NCBI GenBank assembly: GCA_022266195.1
Contig: WHVY01000004.1
Coordinates: 2,187,501 to 2,251,500, forward strand
Length of the DNA: 64,000 nucleotides
Direction of reading: 5' to 3'
Source: Tetranychus cinnabarinus
Lineage: Eukaryota; Arthropoda; Arachnida; Trombidiformes; Tetranychidae
A program made the position numbers and the translations under genes. Positions within the stretch are counted from its first letter, which is position 1, and the number at the start of each line of letters is the position of its first letter. The notes beneath the pieces were generated by a model. That model was not told the DNA's origin. It did no database searches and saw only the letters and a program-made list of their open reading frames with translations. Below, piece by piece: positions 1 to 11,653 of the stretch.

Positions 1-271
1 TTTCAACTTGATACTTTAAACCACAGCTTGACTGGATAATTAAATGAGACATTGAAATATTGAATATTGATCAAGAGACGGTTTGTCAATCAATAAGACA
101 TTAGGAGGAAAGTTTGTTAACTTGGAGAAAAATTTTACTTCCAGAACTGAAGATTGACTTTCTCTTTTCCAACTGACATTTAACCAACAAGCCTTCAATT
201 TAATTAAACTGTGAGTACATTTTTGACTTTTAAATTAAATAATTTATAATTAAATTTATTCTCTTTTTTAC

Positions 272-1170
272 CTTTAGTTGGAGTATAAATGTTGAGGTAT
301 AAACAATCTTCACTTTGATTTTGGAGCAATGGAATCAATCGCTTTAAATGTGTTAAACGATCTCGAGTCATCCTTCGTAGAGATTCAGCTTCATTGGTGA
401 TGTTGGGTAAATTTTGTGGGCAAACATGACCAAAGCTATCTGCCATTCTGATCCCATTCCAATGAGCTGGAGTTACTGGAGGCATGAATCTTAGTTTACC
501 AGTTGGTGGACTTGCATATGGAATACCTTATGGCATTGAATGATTCAAAAACAATCGTTAAGATCCCTTTGATTACTGATAAAGTATAATTTGATTAATA
601 TGCAAGTTTCCTCTACGTGCATCTATTTTAATCTATAGTCTGTTTCTAAAATTAATATGACTAGGTAAGCATGTGTATTTTGTTTATTAATACAAATGAT
701 TGAAAGCCTGGTGTGTAACATATCGGCTCAACATTTTGACATTACCCTTTAACTGAATAGAATCAGCAAATTAGATCTGAATCCAGATTAGGTTTGTAAA
801 TATTTAACATTTCTTTTCTTTTTTCTTCCGATTAACAGTTCTATTAGATCAAGAGGAAACAATTGCCATCTCTACCATTGAACTTACCTAAGAACATTTC
901 AACCGGCTGTAAGTTGTGCATTAAATTAACATGGACTCCTCTCAATGATCCATACTTGGTGGAAACTATCCTGGTAGATGGTCTTTTGTTTTGATTAAAA
1001 TCGGCTAACACAGTTACACAGTTTAACCAAAAAACTAGTGAATTGGTAATCAACGAGATGATTAAGATGAATCTCACTTGGTGACTCACTTTACATGATG
1101 TCAACGTTGGTGAAAACAGTTCTGATGATAATTTACAACTCAACTGGCTTTTATCCATATTGAAATTCAA
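272..1170 (-). CDS. Nlg: Neuroligin, N-terminal part (gene runs off the left edge)
   Basis: Two exons are visible on the minus strand: 1170-888 and 526-272, joined in phase (FLG|IPYASPP). Exon 1 starts with a short polar stretch, then a hydrophobic segment at about residues 33-56 that should be a signal peptide, then the beginning of the cholinesterase-like domain (IVSTKYGSLRGV). Exon 2 carries PYASPPTG, VCPQNLP and the carboxylesterase type-B signature SEDCLYLNIYTP. The stretch around LPNITNEAESLRRM and QNQSEDCLYLNIY is typical of arthropod neuroligins rather than of detoxifying esterases. Neuroligins are postsynaptic adhesion proteins that bind neurexin. The catalytic-site region, stalk, membrane segment and PDZ-binding tail lie beyond the window, so loss of the catalytic serine cannot be checked. 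The donor after exon 2 is AAAG|GTAAAA; positions 1-271 look like intron. Upstream lies 2 kb of shared intergenic DNA with the divergent tetraspanin gene. Confidence 0.88.
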
Positions 1171-3245
1171 GTTGAAACTCCCTTGTTTATGTGCACAATT
1201 AAATATTACGATGTTTTATGGTGGTTAAACAATTTTACTAACACAACTAGAAAATTCAAGATCTAAAAACTATTCACAAAAGTAACTTGTTTTTAATCTA
1301 TCATGATAACTTGTCAATCCATACACTTAAGTTGGTATAAAAAATGATGCTAGTCACTTTGATAGTTTCAATTTGAACTATTGTAATTTAGTAAATGTTG
1401 ATTGTAACCCGTTGAAAACAACAGAAAAATTTTGATAGCTATTTGTTTCATCCTGCCAAAAAAAAGTTTAATGTTGACTTGAGTAAAGATGCTTTCAGAC
1501 TGACTCTGTTACCCTCCATGTTCAGTCAAATTTGTGCTCTCGATTCAGGGCATTCTCATACCAAAGATGAACTATTTTTGAATAAACTATTTTCTCATTT
1601 GTTTCCTCGCCTTTTCAAATAATTGACTAGAATCTCGATTTTTATAAATTGTCAGAGAAATGTTTACGACTAATTAGATTTCGTCTAATTTTTTCAAGTA
1701 CATTTCAAATATTCAGTCTATTTGACTTTTATCGACTTTCCAAATAATCCTCAAGGCAAATTCATAACACTCAATCAGTTAATAAATTTAATGTGAAAAT
1801 ATGAAAATAATGCATCAATAGTAGCCATTAAATGCACAACCTTTAATGAACAATTTAAATTGTCTTGTAAGAAGACTTAATTCATCCAAGTTGATGCTCC
1901 CATCTAGTGATTCTTATTATAACCAAAGCAATTTCTTTCTCGTCAATAATTTCGATGATTGAATCTTCGAAAAGTATAAGCAAATTGACCTCAGATTCAA
2001 AGTTTAACACTAAATTACTCAAGTAACTCTGAAAATTGGCTTTACAGTGTATTTAAGGATTATTCCGATGCTTAATCTCTGGTTTTAGAAGCTTTAAAAC
2101 GCCTTTAGTCAGCTGAGTTTATGCTTCCATCTAGAGATATTTATTATAACCAAAGCAATTTAAGATTAAGCAAAAGTTTGGTTTTGTTTTGTTTCTACAT
2201 TTTAACAAATAATTGTCAAATTTTAATCTGATCAATAATTTCTTGACTTATCACGATAGTAAAATCAAATTATTAATGAAGTGAAAATTGTTTTTAACAT
2301 CATTGTTTTAGTGCTCAAGAATTTATTGTTTCCTGAATCAAATATTGTGGATTCAACGGTAAAGTTGCAATGGAAAATCACAGCTTTTAAAAAGGGTAAA
2401 ACAAGAAACCAATGGGAAAGGATAAATTTAGGTAATATTCATGTTATTTCAATATATTTATCCTTTTTTGTTAATGTGGTGGAAATGAAAACCATTATTG
2501 TTTCCTTTCACTGTAATAAAGGGTAGAAAATTATGAAGATGAAAAGGTAGAGGTGAGAGGATGATGAGAGAGGAGGGAGAAAGTGATGATGGTTGTGACG
2601 TGAGAATGAAAAGATTGGGTCAAAAATCGTAGTGTGAGAAAGTGCTGAGTTAGGCCTGAGAAGATGAAACAAAACATATCAGGTAATGTGGATAATATTT
2701 ACGATTGATGATGAAGATGATAAGAGGAAAGGGAGAAAAATTAAAAGAGAGTGAGTTGGCTTCTGGAAGAAAGTGAAATGGAAGATAAAAGGAGAAAGAA
2801 GGAGAAACATTGGTCTCTATGGGAATATTGATAAGAAACATTTTTTTCTCATTTCTTCCAAAAGACGTTGAGTTAGATTGTTGTCAAGTTGAAATCGTCT
2901 AAACTTTAATCATTTTCTGTCCTTTTTGTTTCTACAATTTTTGGGTTAACTTTCCGTTTCTATTCTCACAGTGTACATCAATTTGATCATCAACATCATC
3001 ATTATTCTTCATCAATAACAAATTGACAGTTATTTTTCATCTCTCTTGTTGTGTGAGTGTTTTGTCTCTCATTTTGCGTTTTAGTGTTTATGTGATTGCT
3101 TCTCTTTTGCTTTTTGTGTATTGTTTTTAGGTGTCTGTTTGATGAAATTACTAATTATTGTTGTTTATTGTTTTACATTGCAGTTTGTTTCCAACTAATA
3201 TTCTCACCCTGATTGTCACCTTTTAATCATTTTAACATCATCATC
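1171..3245. other. Intergenic space between divergent neuroligin and tetraspanin genes
   Basis: No coding exon recognised. It must hold the promoters and 5' UTRs of both divergent genes. It includes a diverged duplication of about 35 bp (near 1907-1942 and 2124-2159) and, from about 2540 to 2790, a purine-rich plus strand. Confidence 0.6.
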
Positions 3246-6200
3246 ATGGTTAAAGGTTGTAGTAATTCGTGTATTCAATGGATTTTGTTCACATTCAACT
3301 TTATTTTTGTCGTAAGTAATCTTCCTTGCTTTTCCAAACTCTATCAAAACACTTAACTGCATTTATTCAACTACTGATTACTTATTTTTTTCACTCACCA
3401 ACTTAAATTGGACTTTTTTATGTCAATTGGTGTCTATTAGATTTACTCAGGTTTAAATAGAATTAGGTTGCATCAGCAAAATCAAAATATCAACAGTTGT
3501 GTTAACCAGAATATCAGTTTTACCTGACTCATTGCAGAACCTTTCAAAGGGTTTAACATGTTTTTTGACTTATTTTTAACCACCATAATACAATGATTGT
3601 GGTAAATTAATTGTTTCTTTAGATAAATTCACACATGAGAAATGAGTTAGATTATTCTAGTGATAACCAGATTACTCACAGCATTTTTTTTGTGATGAAT
3701 TATCAACTAACAACCCATTATTATGCGTGTTTGTTAAATCAAGGTGTTATACCAGCGATCAATTAATTGCTCTCTACAGTTGCATTTTAACTCAAATGGT
3801 TCAATACTAATGATACATTATCGAAAAATAATTGAGTCACTTAAATACTTTTTTTGTATTTCGCTTTTTTGTGCAATAAATAAGTCACTTTGCCTTTTCT
3901 AGTACTTCTTTTGTTGATACCAATCTAATTACAATACAAAGGGAATATTGAAAGAGAGAAAAGCTCAGTAGAAATTTTGTTATTAACAACAAAAGTTGAT
4001 GTATTATTGTAGTGGTTAGTAGGGAAGGTAAATAGTTGTCCAGGTAACAAATAACTGGTGAAAAAACAACTTCCATGATTGGATAGAAACAGGTAGATAT
4101 TGACAATAGAACAAATTATTGTCTTTCCTTACACTCATGTCCAACAGCTTTTTTTTGTTGAGCGTTTCCTTCTCACTCTTCCTGTACATTACCTCACCCT
4201 AAACTTGATGAATTTTTAATGTTGAAAATGATTTCCAGAAGAAGAAAAAAACAGTTTCTAGAATAATTTACAAGATGAACCAAAGTGTTAACAGTTCATT
4301 AACTCGGTGTCAGATTTAAAATCATGCAGAATCCAACAAAAAACAAACACTAAAGTTGTTAACGAAAAAATTGAGGTTAACATAATCCCAATTATGCTTT
4401 AACTTGTTGATTTATCTTTATCAGTCAACATCATTTCAACATTCACTTTCCATAATAGAAATGAGGTTCTTCACATTTCTTTTTTTTTCGCATGAGGCTT
4501 TTGATTCTTAAATGATTTTTTAATCGATTGTCCTTGGAAATCCCAAATTGTTACAAGCTTGATTACCTTTAAAATTGAATCTTGATTTGGACTTTATGAC
4601 TTTGCCAATTTTAATGTATCAAAAAATTGGTTGAGTCGGTAAAAAAGCAAAAGAAAATGTTATAAATTTTTAAAAAATTATCAACCAAAAAGTAATAATT
4701 TCAAACGTGTTATCAGCTCATATATCATTGCCTCTATTATCAACAATCCCGCAATCTATGAGCAAACAGTTGACTAGAAAAATCATTTGTTTTATCTTTC
4801 AACTTCTTAATGTTGATCTTGTGTCTCGACAAACGGTTTTTTTGTTACATTATTTTCATTTTATACCCAATGATTCATCTTGTGTAAATATGATTTCATT
4901 GGTTGAACTTTGCCAAGACAATTTAGTAATGGTGGTTAATGGTTAAGGTTGTTAGATAAGGCAAGTAGAGACAAATTGGTAAAACCAAAAACTGAAATCT
5001 GGTTGAACTCTAACGTAATCTGACACTAATAGTTTATTTGCCTTACAAGATCCTTCTAGAGACTGTTAGGTTTTAGTGCCCTTTTCCCTCTCTTGCGTGC
5101 TGTTTAATAATTTTCAGTTTCAAATGATTTCTTTTTCTCATTAATATCCATGAACTTAATTTAAATGTGAGCTTCGGATATGAAGTAATTAACCATCGAC
5201 AAACTGCCAAAATTTCTTCATGTTTCATCTCTTTCTCTTGTGTAAATCTCCTGCTCTTGAACCTGTTTGATTTTATCAAACTTGTTGATCTTTGATTTTC
5301 AATTGGCGATTTACATCGATTGTCAATGATCAACAATTGTTTAACCTTAATCAACCCGTTTATGCTTCAACATGTGCAAATCATTTGGAATAGATTTATA
5401 TCTTTAATGATCAAACTGTTTGTCTCCAATATTTCTTCGAATAATACTTTGGTGTGATCATTAGTCTTTTATTGTGATAATTGGTGTCGATTGATCTCTC
5501 AATTACAACTTCCAATGATTAACCTTATTCTTGAGAAGACTAAAGAAAGGGTTGATCAGTTGTTTAGTTTTAAATTAGTGCAATAATCATCTTAAAATGT
5601 TCAAATTTAATCCTTGACCCAATACAGTAAACCCTTGCATCACTTTTTCCCCGATTAATGTAAAGATTAAATATCGATGTCACGCAACGAAGTCAGCCAT
5701 CTTTATGTTGTTTTGTATTCCTAACTTGCCTTTGTCTTATTTTATAAATAAGTTTTATCTCGTTTCCTCTCTTCATAATCATAATCATAATTATCTTAAA
5801 TTGGTGAACCTTTTTCCAGTTTAATTTGGAAACTTTTTCTCCTTTCCGATTAATCATTCCACTCTTAACCTGAATCCACCAACTCATGCAAAACCCATGA
5901 AAACCCATAGAGATAGACAAAGAAAAAGCGAAAACCTTGAACATTGATATTTTGGTTGATTTTATTCCTTAATCATTACATCTAATGTTTACTAACAAAA
6001 ACTAACCCAGTTAAATTAAGGTTGAAACTAAATCTAGGTTCAATTATGCTAAATTACCTTTCAACTAAAAATAAACCAACCTGTGATATTTTGAAAACTT
6101 GACCTTACATAACAACCTAATAACTGTTCAATGTTCATTAACTCGATTAATAAATGATCCAGTTATAAGCACTAATCAATGGTCAAGTTGCTACGTATCA

Positions 6201-9200
6201 AGGCTTATCAAATGTTATTTACTTTCCATGTATTTACTTGTATTTCCCCTGAAGTTTCACCTTGTGACTGATTTTTGCATGTCAATAATTTTGTCCTAAA
6301 TAAGTTTAATTTGTATACGACTTGTAGCTTGATAAATATTTATCAACCTTTCATTGTAAAGTCAACCATCAAATTGCACGACTTGCTGAAAATATCTATC
6401 AAGTACTCAAAGGGATAGACTTCATCATGAACCACTTTTAACTTGATAATCTTGAACCTTTATCATGAAGATACATATCAGAGATGTATCTTGCTATTCA
6501 ATATTTTCATCTTCACTTTCTTGGTTTGCATGGCCGACAGGACATTATAATTAATTGATTTGCTATCGTCCATCGTTATTTGGCTCATAAAATTTTTAGA
6601 AGCATTTCAAATTTACCTGAAAATCACTCGATTCCCTTCAATTGCTGAACCAAACTTGAATAGTTAAGTGATTTATTGGTTTAACTCCTACATTTTAACT
6701 ATATCTTCAAGATTATTACCTAAACAACTTTCAATAACCTTTCAACGTCTTTTCACTTTTACGAACTAGGTCAGTTTAAATCTATTTACCATTCGATTAT
6801 CGAAACAATTGAATTTAACTTGAACCTAAACTGGTTTTACACTCAACCCAAGCTAAATAGTAAATCAGTTTTTAAAGTATTTGTTCAATGGCTAGGCTTG
6901 ATTTCATTTAATGTTAAAGTAATCGTGAAACTTGAACAAAAAAACGTGTTTCTTTTATGGCTATAGATCACGCCAATAGACATTTACAGTTGTATTAGAT
7001 TTGCATTGTTGATTCTCATTCACTTAATCATTATCTAATATAAATCTTGGAAAGTTTTATCGGTTGAAAAAAGTCCATATGAATTGATTTAATTTTCAAT
7101 AATAAACTTTACTTTCATATTGGATCAATATTCACCTTGGTCAACTCATCATCAATCAAATAATATTTTACCAATAATTTTACATCAGGTGATTGATTGT
7201 AAAATCAATTTTTCCCTTTGGAGTCAAAATGTTATATTGTTTATAAAATTAATGGCATATTGAATAGTTGGTTTATTTTCTTGAATTCAATATCAATTAG
7301 ATCATGTTTTAGCCTAAATTCAGTTCAATCTTCGGTGTAGAGTCTTTTCGCAAATTGAGAGCTTTCAAATCCATTCGCAGTAACTTGCTAATTTTGGGAA
7401 AAAGGATTAGGATTAACACAAATCAAGGATAGGTTCAGTAAATGCTTTTGTTGTTTCCGAAAACATCTTGCGATCACATTGATTATTTGAAATATATAAG
7501 CAGGAAAAATTTGAATTCAATTCATTCATCTATTTCTTAGCATGATGGAAGTTTCACAGTCCCAAAGAGGTGGCAAGCTACTTGATTTCAATGAATTTCT
7601 GTTCAATTACAAAAATAAGAATAGTGATGTTATCTATTGGAATTGTTCTGAGTCTCAATGTGCTGTATCAGTTCATACTGATTATACTTATAATTTGCTC
7701 AGGAGTAATAATAATCATAATCAGGGTGTTCATTGTCAAAAAATTGAAAATTAAGGTTGAAAAATCAAATTTTGCTTATTGGTTTTAAAGCTTTTGACTT
7801 TCATGCTTAACAACTAATTGTTAAACCATGTTTTTGCTCACTGCTTTGCAGATAGGATTTGCGAAAAGACTCCAAACCCAATCTTCGGCTCAATGCTAAT
7901 AATTTTATCTGAAGCTCATATTCAAAAGTCTGACTTAACTGTTTAAAAAAATAAACATGCAGCTGGACACTTATGATGTTCACTGCAATAAGCTTTATTA
8001 TATTTGTATACAATTACATGCTTATGGTCAAATCACCAGTTGACGAGTAATTTGACTTAATTTTTATTGTTCACACATTTTAATCCTCATTGACATGTAA
8101 CTTCCAATGTTGGTTGCTCTGAAGGGCCTTTTATGAGTGTCACACTAAAATGCAAATTTCAAGCTTATATTTTGCACTAATCAAGTTTAATTGACTAAAT
8201 CTAATTGTCTTTTCCGTTTTTGTTTCCCTCTGCAGTGCCTTGGTGCAGCAATTTCCGGATTGGGAATTTATTTCCTAGTTAAATCTATGGACTTTAAGCA
8301 AATAATTGATACGCCGGACTTAGGAGCGATTATTGTCATTTTAACTGGTGTAGCTGTTTTCATTATCAGCTTCTTTGGTTGTTTCGGTGCTATTCGGGAA
8401 AATTCATGTATGCTTCGTACAGTAAGTTCATCTAATTCAAATGTAACTTTAGCAACATATAAACTAATTTTGTTTTTCATTTTTTTGCAGTATTGTTTCA
8501 CGGTTGGAGTTTTAGCAATTCTTCTTATTGTTCCGGTTATAATATTCATTGTCTATAATTACAAGGTAAAATGGAGTTAACTAACGCAGAAGTTTCCTGA
8601 GAAAATCATAAGACTCATCTATCACCTAGAAAACCTAGTAGATGAACGTAATTCAAGAGCAACTGTATACTGAATTAACCTTGTCTTTCAAAAAACGGTT
8701 TGAGAGTCAATTCATAACCATGGACGATCGATTGATCCACACTATGACTTTGCCATTTTATTGATCAAGTTTTACATTTATTTAGTGAAACAGGATGATT
8801 AAATTGAATCACTCTTGGTGATGTGTATTTTATAATGCAGCAAGCTTGCCAGGAATTGATGAAACAAAGCTGTAGAGAGCTTATGATTTTTTTTGACGAC
8901 TCTCATTGTAACCAATTTATTCATATTTGACTAATTGATTTGCATTTTGCTCTTTAAATTAGATTGATGATGTTCTGGAAAAGCAACTTCAAACGGCTTT
9001 CAAAGAGTACCGAATCAATAGCTCTCAAAGAAGTTCGGTTTCAGCTGCTATTGACTCACTTCAATGGTCATTCAAATGTTGTGGTTACAGTGGTCCTTAT
9101 TGGTGGTCAGCCAACTTACCAGAATTCAGTGATTCAACAGCGCCAGCCTCTTGCTGTTTAGAACCATCGCCAGGAAGTGTCCAAACTAAATGTGCACTTG

Positions 9201-9349
9201 ATCAAGTCAAATTTCAAAAGGGCTGCGATGCCGAATTGCGTGATTTACTCAAGCTTTTCCTTAACGTAATGATTGCTATCCTTTTAATAATTGGATTTAC
9301 ATTACTGATGGCCGCCTGTTTTGCTTGTGTCCTCGCCAATGCTGTTTAA
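3246..9349 (+). CDS. Tetraspanin, complete (237 residues)
   Basis: Four coding exons join in phase 0: 3246-3311, 8236-8421, 8491-8565 and 8963-9349. The product is a four-pass membrane protein that organises membrane microdomains with partner receptors. Exon 1 gives the N-terminus MVKGCSNSCIQW and half of the first membrane helix, completed by CLGAAISGLGIYF in exon 2. Helix 2 follows with the short inner loop FGCFGAIREN; exon 3 is helix 3. Exon 4 is the large extracellular loop with the diagnostic CCG motif, then SCC and two more single cysteines (six in all, enough for three disulfides), and helix 4 ending ACFACVLANAV. The length is normal for the family. Intron 1 is unusually long (4.9 kb) and contains a candidate mobile element with its own reading frame. 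The subfamily was not assigned. Confidence 0.93.
7493..7527 (+). promoter_or_regulatory. TATA box and initiator in front of the FLYWCH frame
   Basis: TATATAAG at 7493-7500 is followed by TCATTC at 7522-7527. The initiator A at 7524 lies 31 bases after the first T of the TATA box, the standard arthropod spacing. The predicted leader before the ATG at 7542 would be only 18 bases. Confidence 0.45.
7542..7754 (+). CDS. Single FLYWCH-type zinc-finger domain protein (70 residues) nested in an intron
   Basis: A single open frame beginning ATG ATG and encoding 70 residues. It follows the FLYWCH pattern: SQRGGKLL in the first strand, FNEFLFNY, then YWNC, a second Cys five residues later, an 18-residue gap and a terminal His (NNNHNQGVH). 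The W-x-C and C-to-H spacing fit the family; the Cys-Cys spacing is short and the usual H-x-H reads H-N-Q with another His three residues on, so zinc binding may be altered. FLYWCH domains bind DNA, or occur in proteins derived from transposons. The frame lies inside tetraspanin intron 1, same strand, between the inverted repeats, with a TATA/Inr just upstream. It could be a captured host exon, a degenerate transposon product or a small nested gene. Confidence 0.5.
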   Translation: MMEVSQSQRGGKLLDFNEFLFNYKNKNSDVIYWNCSESQCAVSVHTDYTYNLLRSNNNHNQGVHCQKIEN

Positions 9350-10519
9350 ACTACTACATTCAGTCTTTGATTACTTATTAAAAATGTAACAATAATAATT
9401 TGTACATGAAAAAAAAACAATTTGTATCTAATTGACGAAAAGCTCACCTCTCTAGACTACATCGACAACACATTTTCACCCGGCCACTTTTTCGTCTAAA
9501 ATCAGGATAACCACTGGACATCAAGATTTGTTTAAGTCAAAGGATCATGATTTGGAATGAAAAATCGAGAACAATTTTTATAATTTTTGTCTATTAAATA
9601 ACATTTAAGGAAACGCAAATGGATATAAGCAGCAGTTTTTGTGAAAATACGGATTTCACTACGACCAGTTATTTGATTATCTTGCAATTCTTTGATCGAT
9701 CTCATCTTATTAAAATCGCAACTCTCCTATTCCATTTCACTTTTAAATGTTTAAAAAAGTCCATCAGTGCCCATTATGATCATTGAATTAGTTTCAATCT
9801 TGCCATTTGTTTAATACCTCGTCATTCCCAATTGTTACTTTTGTCAATAATTTGTCTCATCTTTTAGATTTTAAAATCTTGTCATCTAACACATTGACCA
9901 ATTTCAAATTCAATGTGACTTAACACTCTCTTTGGTATCATGTAAAGCTGTATTAATTTACTCCTTGATATTAAAATATAAATCACAAAAATTATCATGA
10001 TTTCACTATTTATTATCTCCAAACAGTCTGAATAAAAAAAGTTGATCTCATTTCAATGTTCATCTTATCTGTTCAAACTGGCTTTCTTATGGATAAATGA
10101 TGTAACGGCAATAACAATTATCTCCAGTGGATTAGAATTGAACTCTAAGAAGCTTGATTAATCAAAAACCAGGCACAATTATCCAATTCCATCGAGAGTT
10201 TCAGTCAAGCTTTCATTGATAACCAAGAAATCCGATCAAAGGATAGAATTAACTGCAATCCATTAACTATGCAACATTTACACTATGAATGTGTTAACAC
10301 AAGAAAATAGCAGAAGATTGAAAATTGAAATGTTTATATCTGGTTGTGTGACTCGTAGTTTTAACAAGCTTTCATTAGGATTAGTAATTTAATAGTATAT
10401 TTCATTAGTAATTAGCATTTTACTGATAACTGAGTTTAGAACTAAAAATTAATATTTTAGGAATGTTTACATTTTTGTTTACTCCTTTGTTCGTTTGGAA
10501 AATTTAACTCACAAATTTT
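9350..10519. other. Tetraspanin 3' region and intergenic DNA
   Basis: AT-rich sequence without a recognisable gene. No canonical AATAAA close to the tetraspanin stop was found. Confidence 0.6.
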
Positions 10520-10554
10520 AACCAATCAGTTGAAGAGGCTCAATGTGATTGGTT
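10520..10554. promoter_or_regulatory. Palindromic pair of CCAAT boxes
   Basis: AACCAATCA at 10520-10528 and its exact complement TGATTGGTT at 10546-10554, separated by 17 bases, about 45 bases upstream of the TATA box. CCAAT boxes at this distance are classic NF-Y sites; the inverted pair is seen directly, the binding is inferred. Confidence 0.55.
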
Positions 10555-10593
10555 GAAAAGGGGGCAAGCAATCTTTTGATGTCGTTTAAATTT

Positions 10594-10631
10594 TATAAAA
10601 TTTAAAAACCATTTCTCATTTCAGTTCAGTT
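10594..10631 (+). promoter_or_regulatory. Core promoter of the bHLH gene (TATA plus initiator)
   Basis: TATAAAA at 10594-10600 and TCAGTT at 10621-10626, with a second overlapping TCAGTT at 10626-10631. The initiator A at 10623 is 29 bases from the TATA start, matching arthropod core promoters. Predicted leader to the ATG is about 140 bases. Confidence 0.7.
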
Positions 10632-10764
10632 GTAAGTTTTCTTTTGTTTGTACACTATTTTTCTTGTACTTTTGTACATTGTTTGGTGTTTGATGATTTT
10701 TATTTCATTGTTTACCATTTTTTTGTTATAATTTTAATTGTCATTCATAGTAAATTCATAAAAA

Positions 10765-11653
10765 ATGAGATCTAAAGACAATGAAGTCATTAAAAAACTC
10801 AAACACAGAGAAGTTGAAAGGTAAGTTGAATTTTTTACATTTTTGCTTTGAATGAATAAGTCGATGAGGATCATTGTTTTTATATTGGTGTTTTTTTTAT
10901 TTTTGGATTTAAATTTATTGTTTGTGTTTAATTTCAGATTAAGACATCACAAACTTCAAAAACTAATTTCAAAGCTTAATGAAGTCATTCCTGGGGAACG
11001 AAAAGCCCGAGAGACTCAGGTATTTTTAAATTTCCATCTTTCCTTTTCAACAAATACTAAACACTCTCATTTTATTATTGTGTTTATTTTTTTAGTGTGC
11101 TATACTGCGACGTGCCTGCGATTATGTCGAGTTCTTAATTGATGAGTACAACAGAGTTTCAGCTATAATTGAAGTGGAAGGATTTAGCTCACAATCAACA
11201 GCAACTTCATCTCAAGGAAAGCTTGTCATCGATGAATCTTTTCGAGAAGTTGAACAAATAGCAGTCGATTTAGATCCTATTGACGATCCTGATGAGGTTG
11301 AATCAGAATATCCTGCCTTACCTTCTTCCCTGTTGTCACCAGAATCTTATTACGATTTTTCACCTGAACCAGACAAGTTCATATCTCAATCATGGGACTC
11401 ATATACCATGGATGATCAAGTGGAATCACAGCCTATTTATGCATCACAGCCCGTAATCTCCCCACCGCCGCTTTATCCCATTTACAATCGACCCCCTGAA
11501 AATCATGTTAAACAAATTTATAGCCACTGCCGATCTTGCAGTTGTTTTAGGGATAATGATTATGTTGAAAAAAAATCATACTACCCCAGGGATCGGTTAC
11601 TTACCGATACTATGGAATATCCCGATCTTGATTTAACTAATTACGATTTTTGA
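10765..11653 (+). CDS. Divergent basic helix-loop-helix transcription factor (231 residues)
   Basis: Three exons: 10765-10820, 10938-11019 and 11096-11653. The bHLH domain occupies about residues 8-65: basic region KLKHREVERLRHHK, helix 1 KLQKLISKLNEVIP, a short loop, and helix 2 CAILRRACDYVEFLIDEYN. The second helix is reminiscent of USF/Max-type factors. His5, Glu9, Arg10 and Arg12 of the basic region are kept, but the class-B Arg13 is His and position 11 is Leu, so CACGTG preference is doubtful. No leucine zipper follows; the rest is an acidic, Ser/Pro/Tyr-rich tail that looks like a disordered activation or interaction region. Introns split the domain in three. I cannot name the orthologue. 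A TATA/Inr promoter with paired CCAAT boxes lies upstream. Confidence 0.8.

Larger units (their letters stand above)
7336..7879. mobile_element. Candidate Mutator-like non-autonomous element carrying a FLYWCH frame
   Basis: A perfect 16-bp inverted repeat, GAGTCTTTTCGCAAAT at 7340-7355 and its complement at 7857-7872, encloses 501 bp. Immediately outside lies the direct repeat CAATCTTCGG (7326-7335 and 7879-7888; 9-10 bp depending on the shared base). Inverted ends plus a 9-10 bp target duplication is the layout expected of Mutator-like elements. Inside is a small reading frame resembling a FLYWCH zinc finger, a domain often associated with MULE-derived proteins, with a TATA box and initiator just upstream. 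No transposase is present, so the element could not move by itself. A chance inverted repeat is the alternative. Confidence 0.5.
3312..8235 (+). other. Long first intron of the tetraspanin gene
   Basis: Begins GTAAGT after codon 22 and ends TGCAG before CLGAAIS. Apart from the element at 7336-7879 I see no coding exon. The remaining open frames are short, composition-driven and lack family motifs. Confidence 0.8.

Noticed and set aside
204..271. Continuation of the neuroligin frame past the donor
   Set aside because: The residues after TPTKGKKE are not esterase-like and a good GTAAAA donor precedes them, so this part is intron.
2281..2526. 81-codon open frame on the plus strand
   Set aside because: Starts at GTG rather than ATG, has no recognisable domain and lies in AT-rich intergenic DNA.
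7570..7788. Very hydrophobic frame overlapping the FLYWCH frame
   Set aside because: The Ile/Leu-rich translation is a frame-shifted shadow of the FLYWCH frame; it looks like a membrane protein only because the DNA is T- and A-rich.
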